A stretch of 64,000 bases of DNA from Takakia lepidozioides. Taxonomy: Eukaryota > Streptophyta > Takakiopsida > Takakiales > Takakiaceae. Below are positions 25,501 through 36,750 of this stretch, one piece after another; the first letter of the stretch is position 1; the number at the start of each line of letters is the position of its first letter. A program made the translations under genes and the position numbers. The DNA lies in assembly GCA_030704615.1 (NCBI GenBank), contig CM060733.1, forward strand, positions 41,418,001 to 41,482,000, read 5' to 3'. The notes beneath the pieces are model-generated. The model did not search any database, was not told the DNA's origin, and was given only the letters and a program-made list of their open reading frames with translations.

Positions 25501-25820
25501 CGCCTCAGAAACTTTTATAAAGAAAAGTTATAAGATAGAAAGGGGTGTAGCAGGTTTCAAGTGGAGTTGCAGCAGGCTATCGTGAGGGTTATTACAAGAG
25601 TTTTCCCGAAGGTGCAGCCATGGCAGGCATCAGCCAACACAAAGGTAGTTCCCATGCGACAATTGGCACAGTGGCGAGCAAGAGAAACAGTCATGGTGCG
25701 AATGGTGCTGATCTTTGCTCTGGTTCTGATGCTATTACGAGCTTTGCGAGTGGCTCGTCTTGCATGGAGAGTAGTATCGCCAGCAGCCGGCTTTTTGCGA
25801 TGAGCCTGAAATGGAGCTAA
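22514..25820 (+). CDS. FAD-dependent monooxygenase, kynurenine 3-monooxygenase-like, probably plastid-targeted; six exons
   Basis: Flavin hydroxylase of the PHBH fold (FAD plus NAD(P)H and O2); substrate unknown. Exons 22514-23069, 23344-23752, 23899-24103, 24316-24423, 25024-25262 and 25562-25820 have GT-AG borders and matching phases, totalling 1776 nt (591 aa). The Rossmann dinucleotide fingerprint VIVGAGPAGALLALMLARKD begins near residue 100, the DG motif GADGLHSKTR lies in exon 2, and the second FAD (GD) motif LMGDAAHALLNVTHLGTGL in exon 5 follows TVTAPQYHYKQ from exon 4. The first 95 or so residues are rich in Arg, Ser and Cys and resemble an organelle-targeting extension. The last exon encodes a Ser/Gly-rich tail unlike known family members. 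Met1 and Met6 are both possible starts. It is divergent from the ARM gene. Kynurenine as substrate is only a guess from resemblance. Confidence 0.85.
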
Positions 25821-26930
25821 AGGAGGGATGGTAGCAGTTTCTCCCAACTTGACAGGTGACAGAAAATAAATTTGAACAGCTTGGTGAGCCAGTTCTTGCA
25901 AAAATAATATACTGAGCAGTACTGTTACGGGCTGAGACTTCCTTGATATCATATTTGCTTTGAGGTAAGGTTATCTGAGCTTCCTTTCGCTTCCAGTTTT
26001 TGGCTTGGTGTTTTTCTTAATTGTTCTATAACTCTCTTCGTAGCAATGCCCGGTTCTGAGTAATACCTGCATTCTTGGTAAGGGGTGCGATGATCATGAA
26101 TCAAGACAGAACCCTTGAGGTGTCATCATTGTCATATTTGTAGCTTGTTTCTCTCCCTCTCTAACTTGGGATACTGTGGGCAGATTTTGCAGATTTCTTT
26201 TGTTGCCTAACAGCTAGAATTACTGGCTCCCTTGATTTTTATCCCGTCAGACAGAAGATTGGGTCAGACAGAAGATTGGGGCGTGGCAGCATAGGAGCAT
26301 AGGAGCAGGCGTCATGGTGCCTATGCACTAAGGATGATCTCACCATCCTACCTTCTGCTCAAGAAGACGAGAACTACCATGTTGTGACTGCCATAGCAGC
26401 AGGCGGTCTTAGCTGCGAGGGCCGAACCGATGATGATGATGGATAGAAAATGACGTGAATGTGCAGGGACTCCTCTCAACAATGCTCCTCTCTCTACTAC
26501 CTACTTGTCCAGAGCCTCCCAAAAACTGTTTCTGCAGAGAAGCTCCTATCTTTCACCGCAATGCAGCATATCATCTCCTTGGCTGCTGTAAGCCTCCCCT
26601 CCATAGAACTGAGTAAACTAAATAAAAATGCTCTTAAGCCTTTCTCTTCAGCATCTGTGCCATGAGCTGATGAGTACCAATAAATCTAGCATGTCTGGAT
26701 TCAGAGTTCAGACACCCTGAAGGTAGGTTCACAATTCTAGTGCTGAAAAGAGTGTCAGCATTGGCTGAGCAAGTTTTGTTGGTCTGTGTAACTCACCCCT
26801 ACCTTGATGTCTATGGACTTTCCGAATTCTTCCACACATGCAAAGGACCAAGAATGCATTCATGCACGGAAGACATAGAAACGGAGGCCATTGGAATCTT
26901 GCAAAGGTCTGGCAGTCTTGCAGTTCAGGT
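25821..26930. other. Intergenic stretch, no recognised gene
   Basis: Contains the presumed 3' UTR of the monooxygenase gene and otherwise only short ORFs without recognisable motifs. A short direct duplication (CAGACAGAAGATTGGG twice) lies near 26248-26280. Confidence 0.4.
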
Positions 26931-27381
26931 TGTAATGCCCCATATTTGCCTAGACTAGAAATGACCCGCGATACACATCTATAGTATAATTTTTTGGCGT
27001 ATAATGCCAGTAAACCATTACAATGATATCTAGGTTAGGGTTAGTTTTGGCTGGTGGCTACATCCTGGCCCTTCATCAGATCTAGGGTAACAAAGCGGCG
27101 CCGTGGGTTTTGGCTGGCTTGTGACACCTCGCCACGTGGCAGGCAACTAAAGCTAGGGCTTTTGTATAAAGACGGCGCCCTGACCTAGTGTACTAGTCTA
27201 CCTAGTGTACTAGTCTACTCGGGTGTTAGTGTATATGTGATTTTGGTTGGATGAGAGCTCCTGTGTGTCAAATCCTTGTGTTTGATCCTCCTCTCGCGCA
27301 TCGCCTGCTCTTTCCGCTTGCCCCTTTGTTGTGAAAACTTGTTTCTTGAGAGGAAAGGAGTATATGCTTCAGGCTCGTTTT
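26931..27381 (+). repeat. 5' LTR with TATA box and G-box
   Basis: It matches the 3' LTR over nearly its whole length. TATAAAG at 27165-27171 is a likely core promoter. The palindrome GCCACGTGGC at 27131-27140, about 25 bp upstream, is a G-box. A 17-bp tandem duplication (CCTAGTGTACTAGTCTA) follows near 27186-27220. Confidence 0.8.
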
Positions 27382-27596
27382 GTGGTGGAGAGAAGTCGGG
27401 TAGCGTCTAGGTGTTTTAGCATCCACTGCCCACTCTGACAGCATTGCTAGGTTGTTGAGGGATCTGCGCGCTAATCTTTTCATAGTTGCTCTCTAATCAG
27501 TCTTGTCTGATGGCGGCCAGCCACTTTGCGATGTTTTCTCCTGTTGTTTCGTATTTGTTTTCTCACCCTACTCATTGTGATGTGTTGCAGGACGAT

Positions 27597-29641
27597 GGCC
27601 TCAGTGCGTAGTATTAGCTATGTAGCACGCAGAGAGGGAGAGAGTCTGTCGCTGCAAGTTGATTTGGTTTTAATTGAGATTAAGACTGACCCTGCCTTGA
27701 CAGTGACAACTAATCTTGCTCCCACTAACCCCTCTCATTGTGCGCTGCTTAGCATTGTTGCCTCGCCAGTGTCACCCCTGCCTGAACCCAGCACTGATGG
27801 TCCTGGTTTTGTCGTGCATTTGAATTCTTCTAGCCCTAGATATGATGTTGATGTGAATGAGGCCGAGGCCTGGTCACCGAGAGAAGAGAGGTCGCCCAGC
27901 TCTCTAGATAGTTGCGATCCATAGTACTTTAATTTGAAAATTTTTACCTTCCAGGTCTTGATTACGATTGTCCGAGAGAACAAGAGAGGGAGTTTGAGAA
28001 AGATGTTGAGCGCTCTCAGGAATATGATGAGTCTCTAGGAGAGTTGCTTCCGGAGGATGCGCACTGGTTTAAGAAGTTTGAAGCATCTGTTCGAGAGGAT
28101 GCTCGTCATCTGAACAGTCATCACGAGGCGATTTTTGTACAACCTGGGTCTAGTTCTAATTTTGGGAGGGGGAGTGCGATGTGCCAGACCCGAGCCATCG
28201 TGGTTGTCAAGAACTCCATGCGCTTGTGGCCAGAAGTATTCAAAGTTCGTCTTCTTCATCATCGACAAGTGGCCTGGGAAGCGCTCGGGCTACACTTACC
28301 ATTATCCGTCCGCCGTGAGTCGGGCCTGTGGCAGACGACCGAACAGACAGCAGGCACTTGGCTTTCATTGTTGCTCGAAGGCTCTGGAGCCTTGTTGTTA
28401 CGAGCTCTTCGATTTCACTCCCGGGTGTGCCGTTGCAAACCCACGATGGTTGACTTGGTAGATGGTCTCTTTAGTTTGCATGTACAGTCGTCAGATATCG
28501 TGATTTTGTCGGGCACCTGCTTTGAAGAGCAACGTGTACTTTGCCCTCGCGTTGCAGATCACCTGGATAGCTTTCCCAATTCTTCAGTACTGTCCCAGAC
28601 GTGGGAGGAGAACGACACGACACGGGTGGGCTTTTGGATTAAGAACGAGAGGGTGTGGGAGTGGCTGGTGTTGGCAGTTTCTAATTCCACTTCTCACGAC
28701 CTGCTCAAGCTTCTTTCTTGCTCTGTCTGGACTCCCGAGGCTTCATGGGTGCCAAGCCCCCAAGGCCGTGGCTGCTCATCTCGACGGTTTAGAGGTTCTT
28801 TATTTTCACGATTGTCTTTATTTTTGCATGCCAAACACATCTAGTGCAAGTTCTTGGTTGCGATCTAGTAGACTGAATTCACGAGAGCCACTCGGACCGC
28901 CTGGCAGAGGCATACCTGATGTAAGTGGAGAATCGTACAACCTCCAAGCAGGTAATGCCTTGATTGATGAGGTTTCCTTGGACACTGGTAATTTTGAGGA
29001 AGATTTAGAACTGTTGCGTGATGGTGGTATCTTGAGAATAGGGGAGGAGGGCTCTGTTGTTTTGCCCATGGAATCGGGGGTGGCAAACCCCGCAATTTTT
29101 CCTACTCAGATTAGTGGAGCCATGGTGGCTCAAGGTAGTGAGCCCATGGTACGATCTGGTCATGCAATGTAGGATCGGGTTGGTCTCGGACACTCGGGCT
29201 ATTGCGAGCAGTATGCCGGCCCAGGTCACTAATTTGAGTCCTGGTGTGATGCCTGTTGTGAATTTCCCTAGTCCCACTCTCGGGGGAGGGAGTTTGTTGC
29301 CTTCAAATTCGGGTATGCATGTGGGCAGTCTTCTTGTAGTAAATGTGCATGGTGTTGTTCAAGGTAGGGGTATCATGATGCAAGGGCCCTCTAGTGTATC
29401 TGCTGCTCCGATTCCTGCCATCACGGATCAATTGGTGGGGGCCCTCCCTGCTCAACAGGCTGGGGCGCCACCACACCTTGTTTCTAGCCAACCCATAGGC
29501 ATGCATGTTAGCACTGTCCCTGCTAGCAGTATAGGATCAGTGTCAATACAACCGGTGGGAGTGGCATCCACTCTTCCCATGAGTGGAATGTCGCAAGCCC
29601 ACTTGCAATCAACCTACCCTGCTGCTCACCCAAAGATGGTG
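27597..29641 (+). pseudogene. Retrotransposon 5' ORF region (gag-like or unknown), frame broken
   Basis: Open frames at 27526-27924, 28044-28844, 28522-29172 and 29057-29701 follow one another on the plus strand, with frame changes between them. The first starts MASVRSISYVARREGE. The last is rich in Pro, Gly, Val and Met. I recognise no domain. From its position between the 5' LTR and the gag core at 30.6 kb it should be the N-terminal part of gag or an extra 5' ORF. The last frame is cut by the DNA transposon at 29642 and resumes in frame at 30359. Confidence 0.5.
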
Positions 29642-30350
29642 CTCGGGGAGGTCACTCCCTATCTAGTTTCCCAGGCATGTGAGGCAAACAAACATTTTTA
29701 ATTGGGGTATTAATTTTATTTTCTGAATTTTTGGCCACCCTATTATTACATAATGTTGTAATATGGCATATTTTCTTGCAAGCTATATTATTTATATTTT
29801 ATAGCAGGTAACAAATATTGGACACCCTATATTAACCTGATTTTATTTTATTTTATTTTATTTATTTAAATTTATTATTATTATTTTATTTTATGGGGTT
29901 GTCATCATTCCTTTCTCAATCTACGCTTCTTCACTGTCACACCCTGCAAGCTTCAAAACCTGTGGGCCACAATGCTTGTACCATTGAGCGCACCACCATT
30001 TCTTTCTGCTTGTCTAGCACAATGCCGCCACGAATTGCAGCCGACAGGAGAGGGGGAAGCCTAGGGTTGTTGTGCACATACACCTACGCGCTCTCCGCTG
30101 CATGTCCCAAATTGTTTGTCACTGAACGACACGTGTCGCTTTAATTTCTCTCCACCTTATATTAGTTTTAATATTATTTGAAAATACGTCTTTATTTTGG
30201 AACCTATTTTAATTTTAAATGTGGTGCCGCCAATATATTGGTACCCTATAGGATTTTTAAATATATTCTAAATTTTATTTTCTCAGAATTTTCGGCACCC
30301 TATATTTTTTTGCACGTCAAGTGGTAATATTTGGAAATGACCTCCCCTTG
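29642..30350. mobile_element. Non-autonomous DNA transposon (hAT-like), copy A, 709 bp, TSD AGATGGTG
   Basis: The left end reads CTCGGGGAGGTCACTCC. The complement of the right end reads CAAGGGGAGGTCATTTCC. An exact 8-bp target duplication, AGATGGTG, flanks it at 29634-29641 and 30351-30358. The interior is very AT-rich, with TTTTA runs near 29838-29895 and the recurring phrase CACCCTATATTAA. It has no transposase. It is homologous end to end with copy B at 31257. Confidence 0.88.
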
Positions 30351-31256
30351 AGATGGTGTCACTTGCTCTCCCCATGGGCATGGTGGCATCACATCTGTCG
30401 ACTTCCACTGTTGTAGGATCAGCCAGTAATAATAATATGAGTTGTAATTCTGCATTTAATATTGGATATATGTATGGTGGTGCTCCTCCCATGGTTCCCT
30501 GTTGCCATGCTCATGGGTCTGTCCTCCCTGGTCACATCAACCATAGCTTGTCTTGTCATTTGATCCCTCAGCTGATTACTCAACCTTACCCAGAATATAC
30601 AATGGGAGAAGACTTTGATAGATATCTTCATATGTTTGAGGTCATTGCTAGTGTAAATGGAGTGCCTGAGAATTTCAAGATAGCTATCTTTAGGATGATT
30701 AATCACTGTATCCATCGGAATTCACGAAAAAGAGGTTGTGGTGACCAGCATAGTTACCATTGAAGATCAATTCCTGCTAGGCATTTACTGGATGACTGGA
30801 CCTGGTACCACCATCAGCTTAGCAGATTACTCTCTTCGCTTTAACAATGGAGAAGGGCATGAAGTAATGGTTTCCCTTGAATGCATTGAAGAGCAAAGCT
30901 GGATCTGCTACAGCCAATTTATCCAGAGTCCAGGCCCTGGTAAAAGAGGTACAGCAGAATTCTCCCTCCAACCTCAATTGGAATGATTTTTACAAGTTTC
31001 AGTCTGATCTTCAACTCTTGTATCAGTGGCATGTGCCTAGTGTTAGGGGTAAGACAGGGGTGCCCATAGCTATTCCAAAGAACTCTACTCTGATTCGTGC
31101 ACCTCTCAACATCACCATCATTGCCATAACCTAGAAGGTGATTAAGTCTGGTCTGGCCTTCCTTTGTCCAATTGTTCATTTCCTGAAGGTTGAAAGATGG
31201 AGGAGACTGACTGCCCTCAAACATTGCCGGGTGGCCACTGGTGTTATAGATAGAGG
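30351..31256 (+). pseudogene. gag core fragment of the Ty3/gypsy element
   Basis: Contains YTMGEDFDRYLHMFEVIAS followed by NGVPENFKIAIFRM, the start of the retrotransposon gag capsid-type domain (pattern of edf..y...fe...a...g.pe..k...l). The frame then breaks, and fragments such as LEWNDFYKFQSDLQLLYQWH follow in another frame. The fragment is bounded on both sides by hAT-like copies A and B. Confidence 0.7.
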
Positions 31257-32060
31257 CCCGGGGAAGTCACTCCCTATCACTTGTACAAGGCACGTGAGAT
31301 AAATGGATATTTTGTAAAGAGTATTACTTTTTACTTTGGGTATTTTTTAGTATCCTATAATTACATAATTTTGTAATATAATGAATTTTTGGCATGCTAT
31401 TTTAATTATAATTTTTTGTTTCAAACAAATATTAGACACCCTATATTAATAATACAATAAAAGAATTTTTTTTACAAGACAAATGAATTTATTATTTGGT
31501 TGAAATAAATTCATTGAAAGCATTCGCATCATCAGCATTCAAAGTATAAACGTTTTGGGCTCTATCGAAAGTCATAGTGACTGAACTAATAATTGAGTCT
31601 ATATGTACTCACTTGTTGTCGGTACGATTATATTTGAGTTTAAATTATCCTCTAGATTTTGAGAAGTAGATTAATAACACCATAACTGGCGTGGTTGGTC
31701 TATGTAGGAGATCAATAGGCTGTCGCGATATCCTCCACCTGTTCCCTGCCTTCCTTCTCATTTTTTGAATCCTACCTAGCCACCATTTTACTAGTAAGCT
31801 ACATACAAATATCTATATCCTTCCCCTAAGAACATGAATATATATTTGGAATTTTTCATAGGTATTATCTCAACCTTATAGTATTTTTTTATTAGAAAAA
31901 ACATTATTTTAGACCCTATATTAATTTAAATTCCATTATCACAATATAATGTACCCTTTATTAATTTTAAATATTTTCTAATTTTTATCTTTTCTGAATA
32001 AATTGCACCCTATATTTTTTTGCACGTCGGTTGGAAATTTTTGGAAGTGACTTCCCCGGG
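31257..32060. mobile_element. Non-autonomous DNA transposon (hAT-like), copy B, 804 bp, TSD GATAGAGG
   Basis: Perfect 15-bp terminal inverted repeats (CCCGGGGAAGTCACT and its complement) are flanked by an exact 8-bp duplication, GATAGAGG, at 31249-31256 and 32061-32068. It is AT-rich with no transposase ORF. It shares termini and internal phrases (CACCCTATATTAAT, TTTTTTGCACGTC) with copy A. The 8-bp TSD and C-A/C-GGGG termini fit hAT, though other 8-bp families are possible. Confidence 0.9.
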
Positions 32061-33600
32061 GATAGAGGATATAAGCAAGAAAGTCAAGATTATGATTGCT
32101 AATCCAAAATGCTTCCATGTGACTATTAAAAAAGGGCAGGTTCTAGCTCGCATCACTGCTCTACTCATTGCTGAAATACAAGAGGTGCAAGCTGGCTTTG
32201 GACTAGAGGCCATTGACATACAACATGGCCCCTTGGATGTTGTTGCTGCTTTTGCTGCAATTGCACCACCACCCACCCCTGATCTAAGTCTTGAAGGTAA
32301 GAAAGCCCTCACCAAAGTACTATCTGAAATCAAGTTGGGTACCACCCTCTTTTCAGGCCAAAAGATAAGAGTAGAGATGTTTATTACAAAGAATCTAGAT
32401 GTCTTCAGCTTGGGATCCACTGATCTAGGACGCACTCTCATCCTTCAACATGACATTGTTACTGAAGGACCTCCTATTAAACAATTTGCTTACCGAGAGA
32501 GTGTCAAGGAGCGTGCTATAGTCCAAGAAGAAGTCCAGAAAATGCTAGATGCTGGTGTGATTAAGCCATCAGTTTCTCCTTAGGCTAGTCCAATTTTCCT
32601 GGTTGCAAAGAAAGATGTCAACCACCCGCCTTTGTGTTGACTTCAGGAAACTGAATGATATCACCAATAAGGATGTCTACCCACTACCTAGGATCAATGA
32701 GACCTTGGATCAATTGCATGGTGCTACTATTTTCTCATTTCTTGATCTTGCATCCGGGTTGTGGCAAGTTCCTCTCACTGAAGCAGCCTCATTTGTGTGT
32801 CGCATGGGCAAATATCAATATGAGACCATGTCTTTTGATCTCTGCAATGTCACCTCCACCTTCCAACGCCTCATGGACATTGTCTTGGATAATCTTCGCT
32901 GGGAATGTGCATTAATTTATATAGATGATATCAGTGTGTACTCAGCCAGTTTTGATGCCCACTTGACTGACTTGCAGCGTGTTTTCAACAAATTGCGCAT
33001 TGTAGGGAAGTGTGAGCTGTTCATGCCTGAGCTACACTTTCTTGGTCATATCCTCTCCAAAGATGGTTTGCTTCCTGATCCTGCCAAGTTTGAGTCTGTT
33101 TGGGGATTTCATATTCCCAGGGATAAACATTGTATCAAATTATTCCTTGGTTTGACTTCCTATTATAGGCGCTTCATAAAGAACTTTGCCAAGCTTGCTC
33201 ACCCTCTCAGCAAGGTGTTGTGTAAGGATGTCAGGTTTGAATGGACCTTCTCCCAACAAGCTGTTTTTGACACCCTTCGCAAGGCTTTGTGTTCAGCTCC
33301 CATCCTGATGTTTCCCAACTTTGAATTGTCTTTTCTGCTTCAGACTGATGCATCATATGTTATCATTTCTGCAATCTTATGTCAAGTTGTAGAAGGCAAG
33401 GAGCATGTGATAGTTTATGCATCTCGCCGTCTTGATCGTCATGAAAGGAACTATTCTATGTCTGATAGTGGCCCTAGTATTTGGTGTGAAGCATTTCAGG
33501 CAATATTTACATGGTAGCCGGTTTGTGGTAGAGACTGATCATCTTCCACTTAAGGCTTTTGTTAAGCCAAGGGATCTTCATGGCAGACTTGCTAGATGAG
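32061..33600 (+). pseudogene. Ty3/gypsy reverse transcriptase and RNase H
   Basis: The pol linker (VQEEVQKMLDAGVIKPSVSP) is followed by a premature TAG at 32581 where Trp is usual. The reverse transcriptase domain then runs from RLCVDFRKLNDITNKDVYPL through FSFLDLASGLWQVPL to the catalytic ALIYIDDISVYSA (YIDD). Connection and RNase H follow: LGLTSYYRRFIKNFAKLAHP, then LLQTDASYVIISAILCQ and IVYASRRLDRHERNYS. A frameshift near 33480 moves the end (GVKHFRQYLHGSRFVVETDH) into another frame. Not functional. Confidence 0.88.
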
Positions 33601-34350
33601 CTATGTACCTGCAGGAATTTGATATGAATATAGTCTACAAGAAAGGCAAAGAAAACACAAATGTTGATGTTCCCAGTTGCATTTCTGCAACCTGCTCCTA
33701 CTCTGGGTGTGCAGCAAACAAAGTAGCCTCCTGCTCTTCATTAAATCATCCCCTCCAGTCATATTCCCTGACTCCACGAGGTCTTCTGGTAGAGGTAGTC
33801 TCTTTGATTTCTTAGTTGAAATCTGTATCTTGTGCTTATCCTTGCGCACTATTCTCTTTGCTTATCGCACCGCCGTGCATGCTAGCACCAAGAAAACTCC
33901 TTTTGAGTTGTTATATCATCGCAAGTGTGTTTCTCCTTTGCATTCTATTCCTCTTATCTTTACTGTTGCTGATCCGGTTGATCTTGATACTTTTGTTGAG
34001 GATCTTCATGCTCGGCATGCGGTGCCTATCCATGATGCCAAAACGAACATTGGTAAGGCTCAGCTAACCCAGACCCATAATTTTAACAAGCGTGTCAACT
34101 AACTTGTTTCAGGTGGGACAGACTGTGTGCGTTCAATTACAGCATGGCAAACATGCATGCAAATCTAAGCTTAAGATCGACGGTCCATACTTGATCTATC
34201 AGATTTTACGTGGGCGACGTGCTCTCCTTCTTCCACAAGGCTCCAATACTGAAGTGCGAGATGAACCTGTTTCCTTGACGGACTTGGTGCATTCCGAGCT
34301 AGTTTTTGATCTTACACGTATTAATGTGGAGGGGCGCACGGTGGGGTGAT
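33600..34350 (+). pseudogene. Integrase C-terminal remnant of the Ty3/gypsy element (core deleted)
   Basis: RNase H tail (EFDMNIVYKKGKENTNVDVP) runs within about 200 bp into FAYRTAVHASTKKTPFELLY, which normally lies downstream of the integrase catalytic core. The HHCC zinc domain and DDE core are therefore absent. A C-terminal barrel-like part follows (FQVGQTVCVQLQHGKHACKS ... LKIDGPYLIYQILRGRRALL). No chromodomain is visible before the 3' LTR. Confidence 0.78.
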
Positions 34351-34665
34351 GTCTTGATCTTCTTGGCCGATCTACTTCAGCTTGATTCTCTTTTCTTCAG
34401 CGGCTTAGTCTTAGTTTGCGGATGGTGACTCTTGAAGTCATATGACTTGACCTCTCTAGGACTTAGAAACATTTTAGTTTCATGGTGTATCACCATCTGT
34501 ACCCCCTGCACGGTTTTCCTAGCCAAGGGTTTGTCCTCGACCCAACTTGCAAGTGCCAAGTTTTCCCTTGGTAGGTTTTTCACCCAACAGTCGAGGGTGA
34601 TATTTCCTTAAATTTGTTTTCTTTCGCGGAGCTCATGATTTTTCGTGGGGGGTAGGCTTCACAGA

Positions 34666-35118
34666 TGTAATGCCCCATATTTGCCTAGACTAGAAATGAT
34701 CCGTTTCATCCGAAACGGCGATACACATCCATAGTATAATTTTTTGGCGTATAATGCCGTTAAACCGTTACAATGATATCTAGGTTAGGGTTAGTTTTGG
34801 CTGGTGGCTACATCCTTCATCAGATCTAGGGTAACAAAGCGGTGCTGTGGATTTTAGCTTGTGATGCCTCGCTATGTGGCAGACAACTAAAGCTAGGACT
34901 TTTGTATAAAAACGGCGCCCTGACATAAGGTCAGGGCGGTGTACTCGGGTGTTAGTGTATATGTGATTTTGGTGTACAAGCTTTGGATGAGAGCTCTTGT
35001 GTGTCAGATCCTTGTGTTTGATCGTCCTCTCGCGCATCGCTTGCTCTTTCCGCTTGCCCCTTTGTTGTGAAAACTTGTTTCTTGAGAGGAATGGAGTATA
35101 TGCTTCAGGCTCGTTTTG
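34666..35118 (+). repeat. 3' LTR
   Basis: It begins TGTAATGCCCC and retains TATAAAAA near 34905, but the G-box has decayed to GCTATGTGGC. It has an extra TTTCATCCGAAACGG relative to the 5' LTR. The string AGGCTTCACA occurs both just before it (about 34654) and just after it (about 35119). Confidence 0.8.
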
Positions 35119-36740
35119 AGGCTTCACAAGGTGCAGTTCTGAGCTGCACAAAGAAAATATGTATATGCCTACAATGCAATATAAGACTAATGAGGATAGG
35201 CATGAATCAAGAGAGAGAAATAGACACAATTCATGAAAGACTAATGGGTAAGTGCAGACTACACTGGCTCAAAAGCGGCAGATGTGCCCTCCACTGAAAG
35301 TCCATGAGAAAAAATTAATTAAATTTTTATAAATATATTTGTTCAAATATATTTTTATCTTCATGGGCAATGGTATAATAATCATATTTAGTAAATGGTC
35401 TCATCCCAAATATTTGGGATATTTTTATTATAATTTTTTAAAATAAATTTTCCTTATTTAGAAATAATAGCTATTTATCATTATCTTGTAGTTTATGAAA
35501 TTTTTCCATATAACAATAAGCTCATAGAGACAATAACAATATATATATTCTTAGCAAAGATCTCCACCCAAATATGAGTTTTTCAAAATGCTATGGACAA
35601 ATTGTCATTTTGGGGGTCTTTTGGGTACAGAAAAGTCCATACTGTCTTGATGGATGGATGGAATTGTTCACAAATTTATATTTGCGTCTATTCAAACATT
35701 GTGTATCTAGTTGTAAAGTCCATATATGAATTGGTTTTGCACAAATAGGTTTTTCATATGGAATTTGGGACATTAGATGGACTATGACAGTCCATTGGAA
35801 TTCCCTACAAAAGTCCATAGCTTCATGAGATTTCATCCAAATTCCAAAATAATTATACCCACATGTATATATGGTAAGTGGCGAATCCATTCTAAGTCCA
35901 TTTGCTATGAATGTATACTTATGTGTATAGGGTGAAGAATAATATGACAAGCAGTAAGTTGAAAACTGCAAATTGCAGTCCAAACTGAGCCAGTGTAATC
36001 TGCATCTACCCAAATCACGTGCTTTGTTGAATTTACTTGTTGTGCAGTATATATCCTCTACAAGGGGGCAACTGAAAGATTCATTCGCAATCACCAAATC
36101 ATGATCAGGACCTTAATCCAAGATCATTCAGGGGTCTATGAATCCCAACACGTCTTTCAACCTCTCAGACATGCATTGGATTTATACATAGCTCAAATGA
36201 CAGAGTGTTATATGATTCAACCGGGCCCAACCCAACATCCTATTCATTCCCCCCTTCCCCTCAAACAAAATGGGAGGAATGCATCAGCATTACAAAGTCT
36301 TTTTACTTTCAGGATTTTCGGACACAAGTTTTAAGGATCCCCCTGATGGTGTAGTGACTGAGTGAGGTTTTAATCTACGAGTTCACGTTCATGAAGAACA
36401 TAAACTCTGCACGGCGTAAACTCTTGGGTTTGCACTGATTTGGGGTTGATGCACTCCAACTGGTGTCATGTATGTAGATATGATGTGGATATAGCTTATG
36501 AAGGCTCCACAAAGCTGGAAGGGTGACTGATTTCTAATCCAACACTAGTTAGCTCCTACGCTAGCATCCACTCGGACGATCAATCAAACTTGTTTTTTTC
36601 TTAATGTATTTCGATTTGAATGTTAACGTGGCATGCGTGTGTAGACTTGGTCTCTTTCTTAATCCTTAAGTTCCCAAGCGACCTGAATCGGGTCACTTTG
36701 AATTTGCAGTTCGACCTAATTTTTGCATATCTGCGGGAAG
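35119..36740. other. AT-rich intergenic stretch, no recognised gene
   Basis: Low-complexity AT-rich DNA with several phrases resembling AAGTCCAT/ATGGACTT on both strands (for example 35290, 35625, 35770, 35810, 35890), probably a degraded repeat. No coding signal that I trust. Confidence 0.4.
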
Positions 36741-36750
36741 TACAGGTGTT

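Larger units (their letters stand above)
26931..35118 (+). mobile_element. Decayed Ty3/gypsy LTR retrotransposon with nested DNA transposons
   Basis: Direct LTRs of about 451 bp (26931-27381) and 453 bp (34666-35118), both beginning TGTAATGCCCCATATTTGCC and sharing the run to CAGGCTCGTTTTG, bracket a gag-like region, a reverse transcriptase/RNase H region and an integrase tail, all on the plus strand. The LTRs differ by many substitutions and by indels, so the insertion is old. A G-rich run (GTGGGGGGTAGG) near 34645 may be the polypurine tract. I find no convincing 5-bp target duplication. The integrase HHCC and DDE core is missing. Two hAT-like elements are nested inside. Confidence 0.85.

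Noticed and set aside
25561-25803. Alternative frame of the last monooxygenase exon with a hydrophobic helix (MVLIFALVLMLL)
   Set aside because: The donor at 25262 leaves phase 2, and the acceptor at 25561 then selects the Ser/Gly-rich frame ending at 25820, so this frame would not be read.
27268-27483. Minus-strand ORF in the 5' LTR
   Set aside because: Short, within the LTR, with a non-ATG or unsupported start and no domain.
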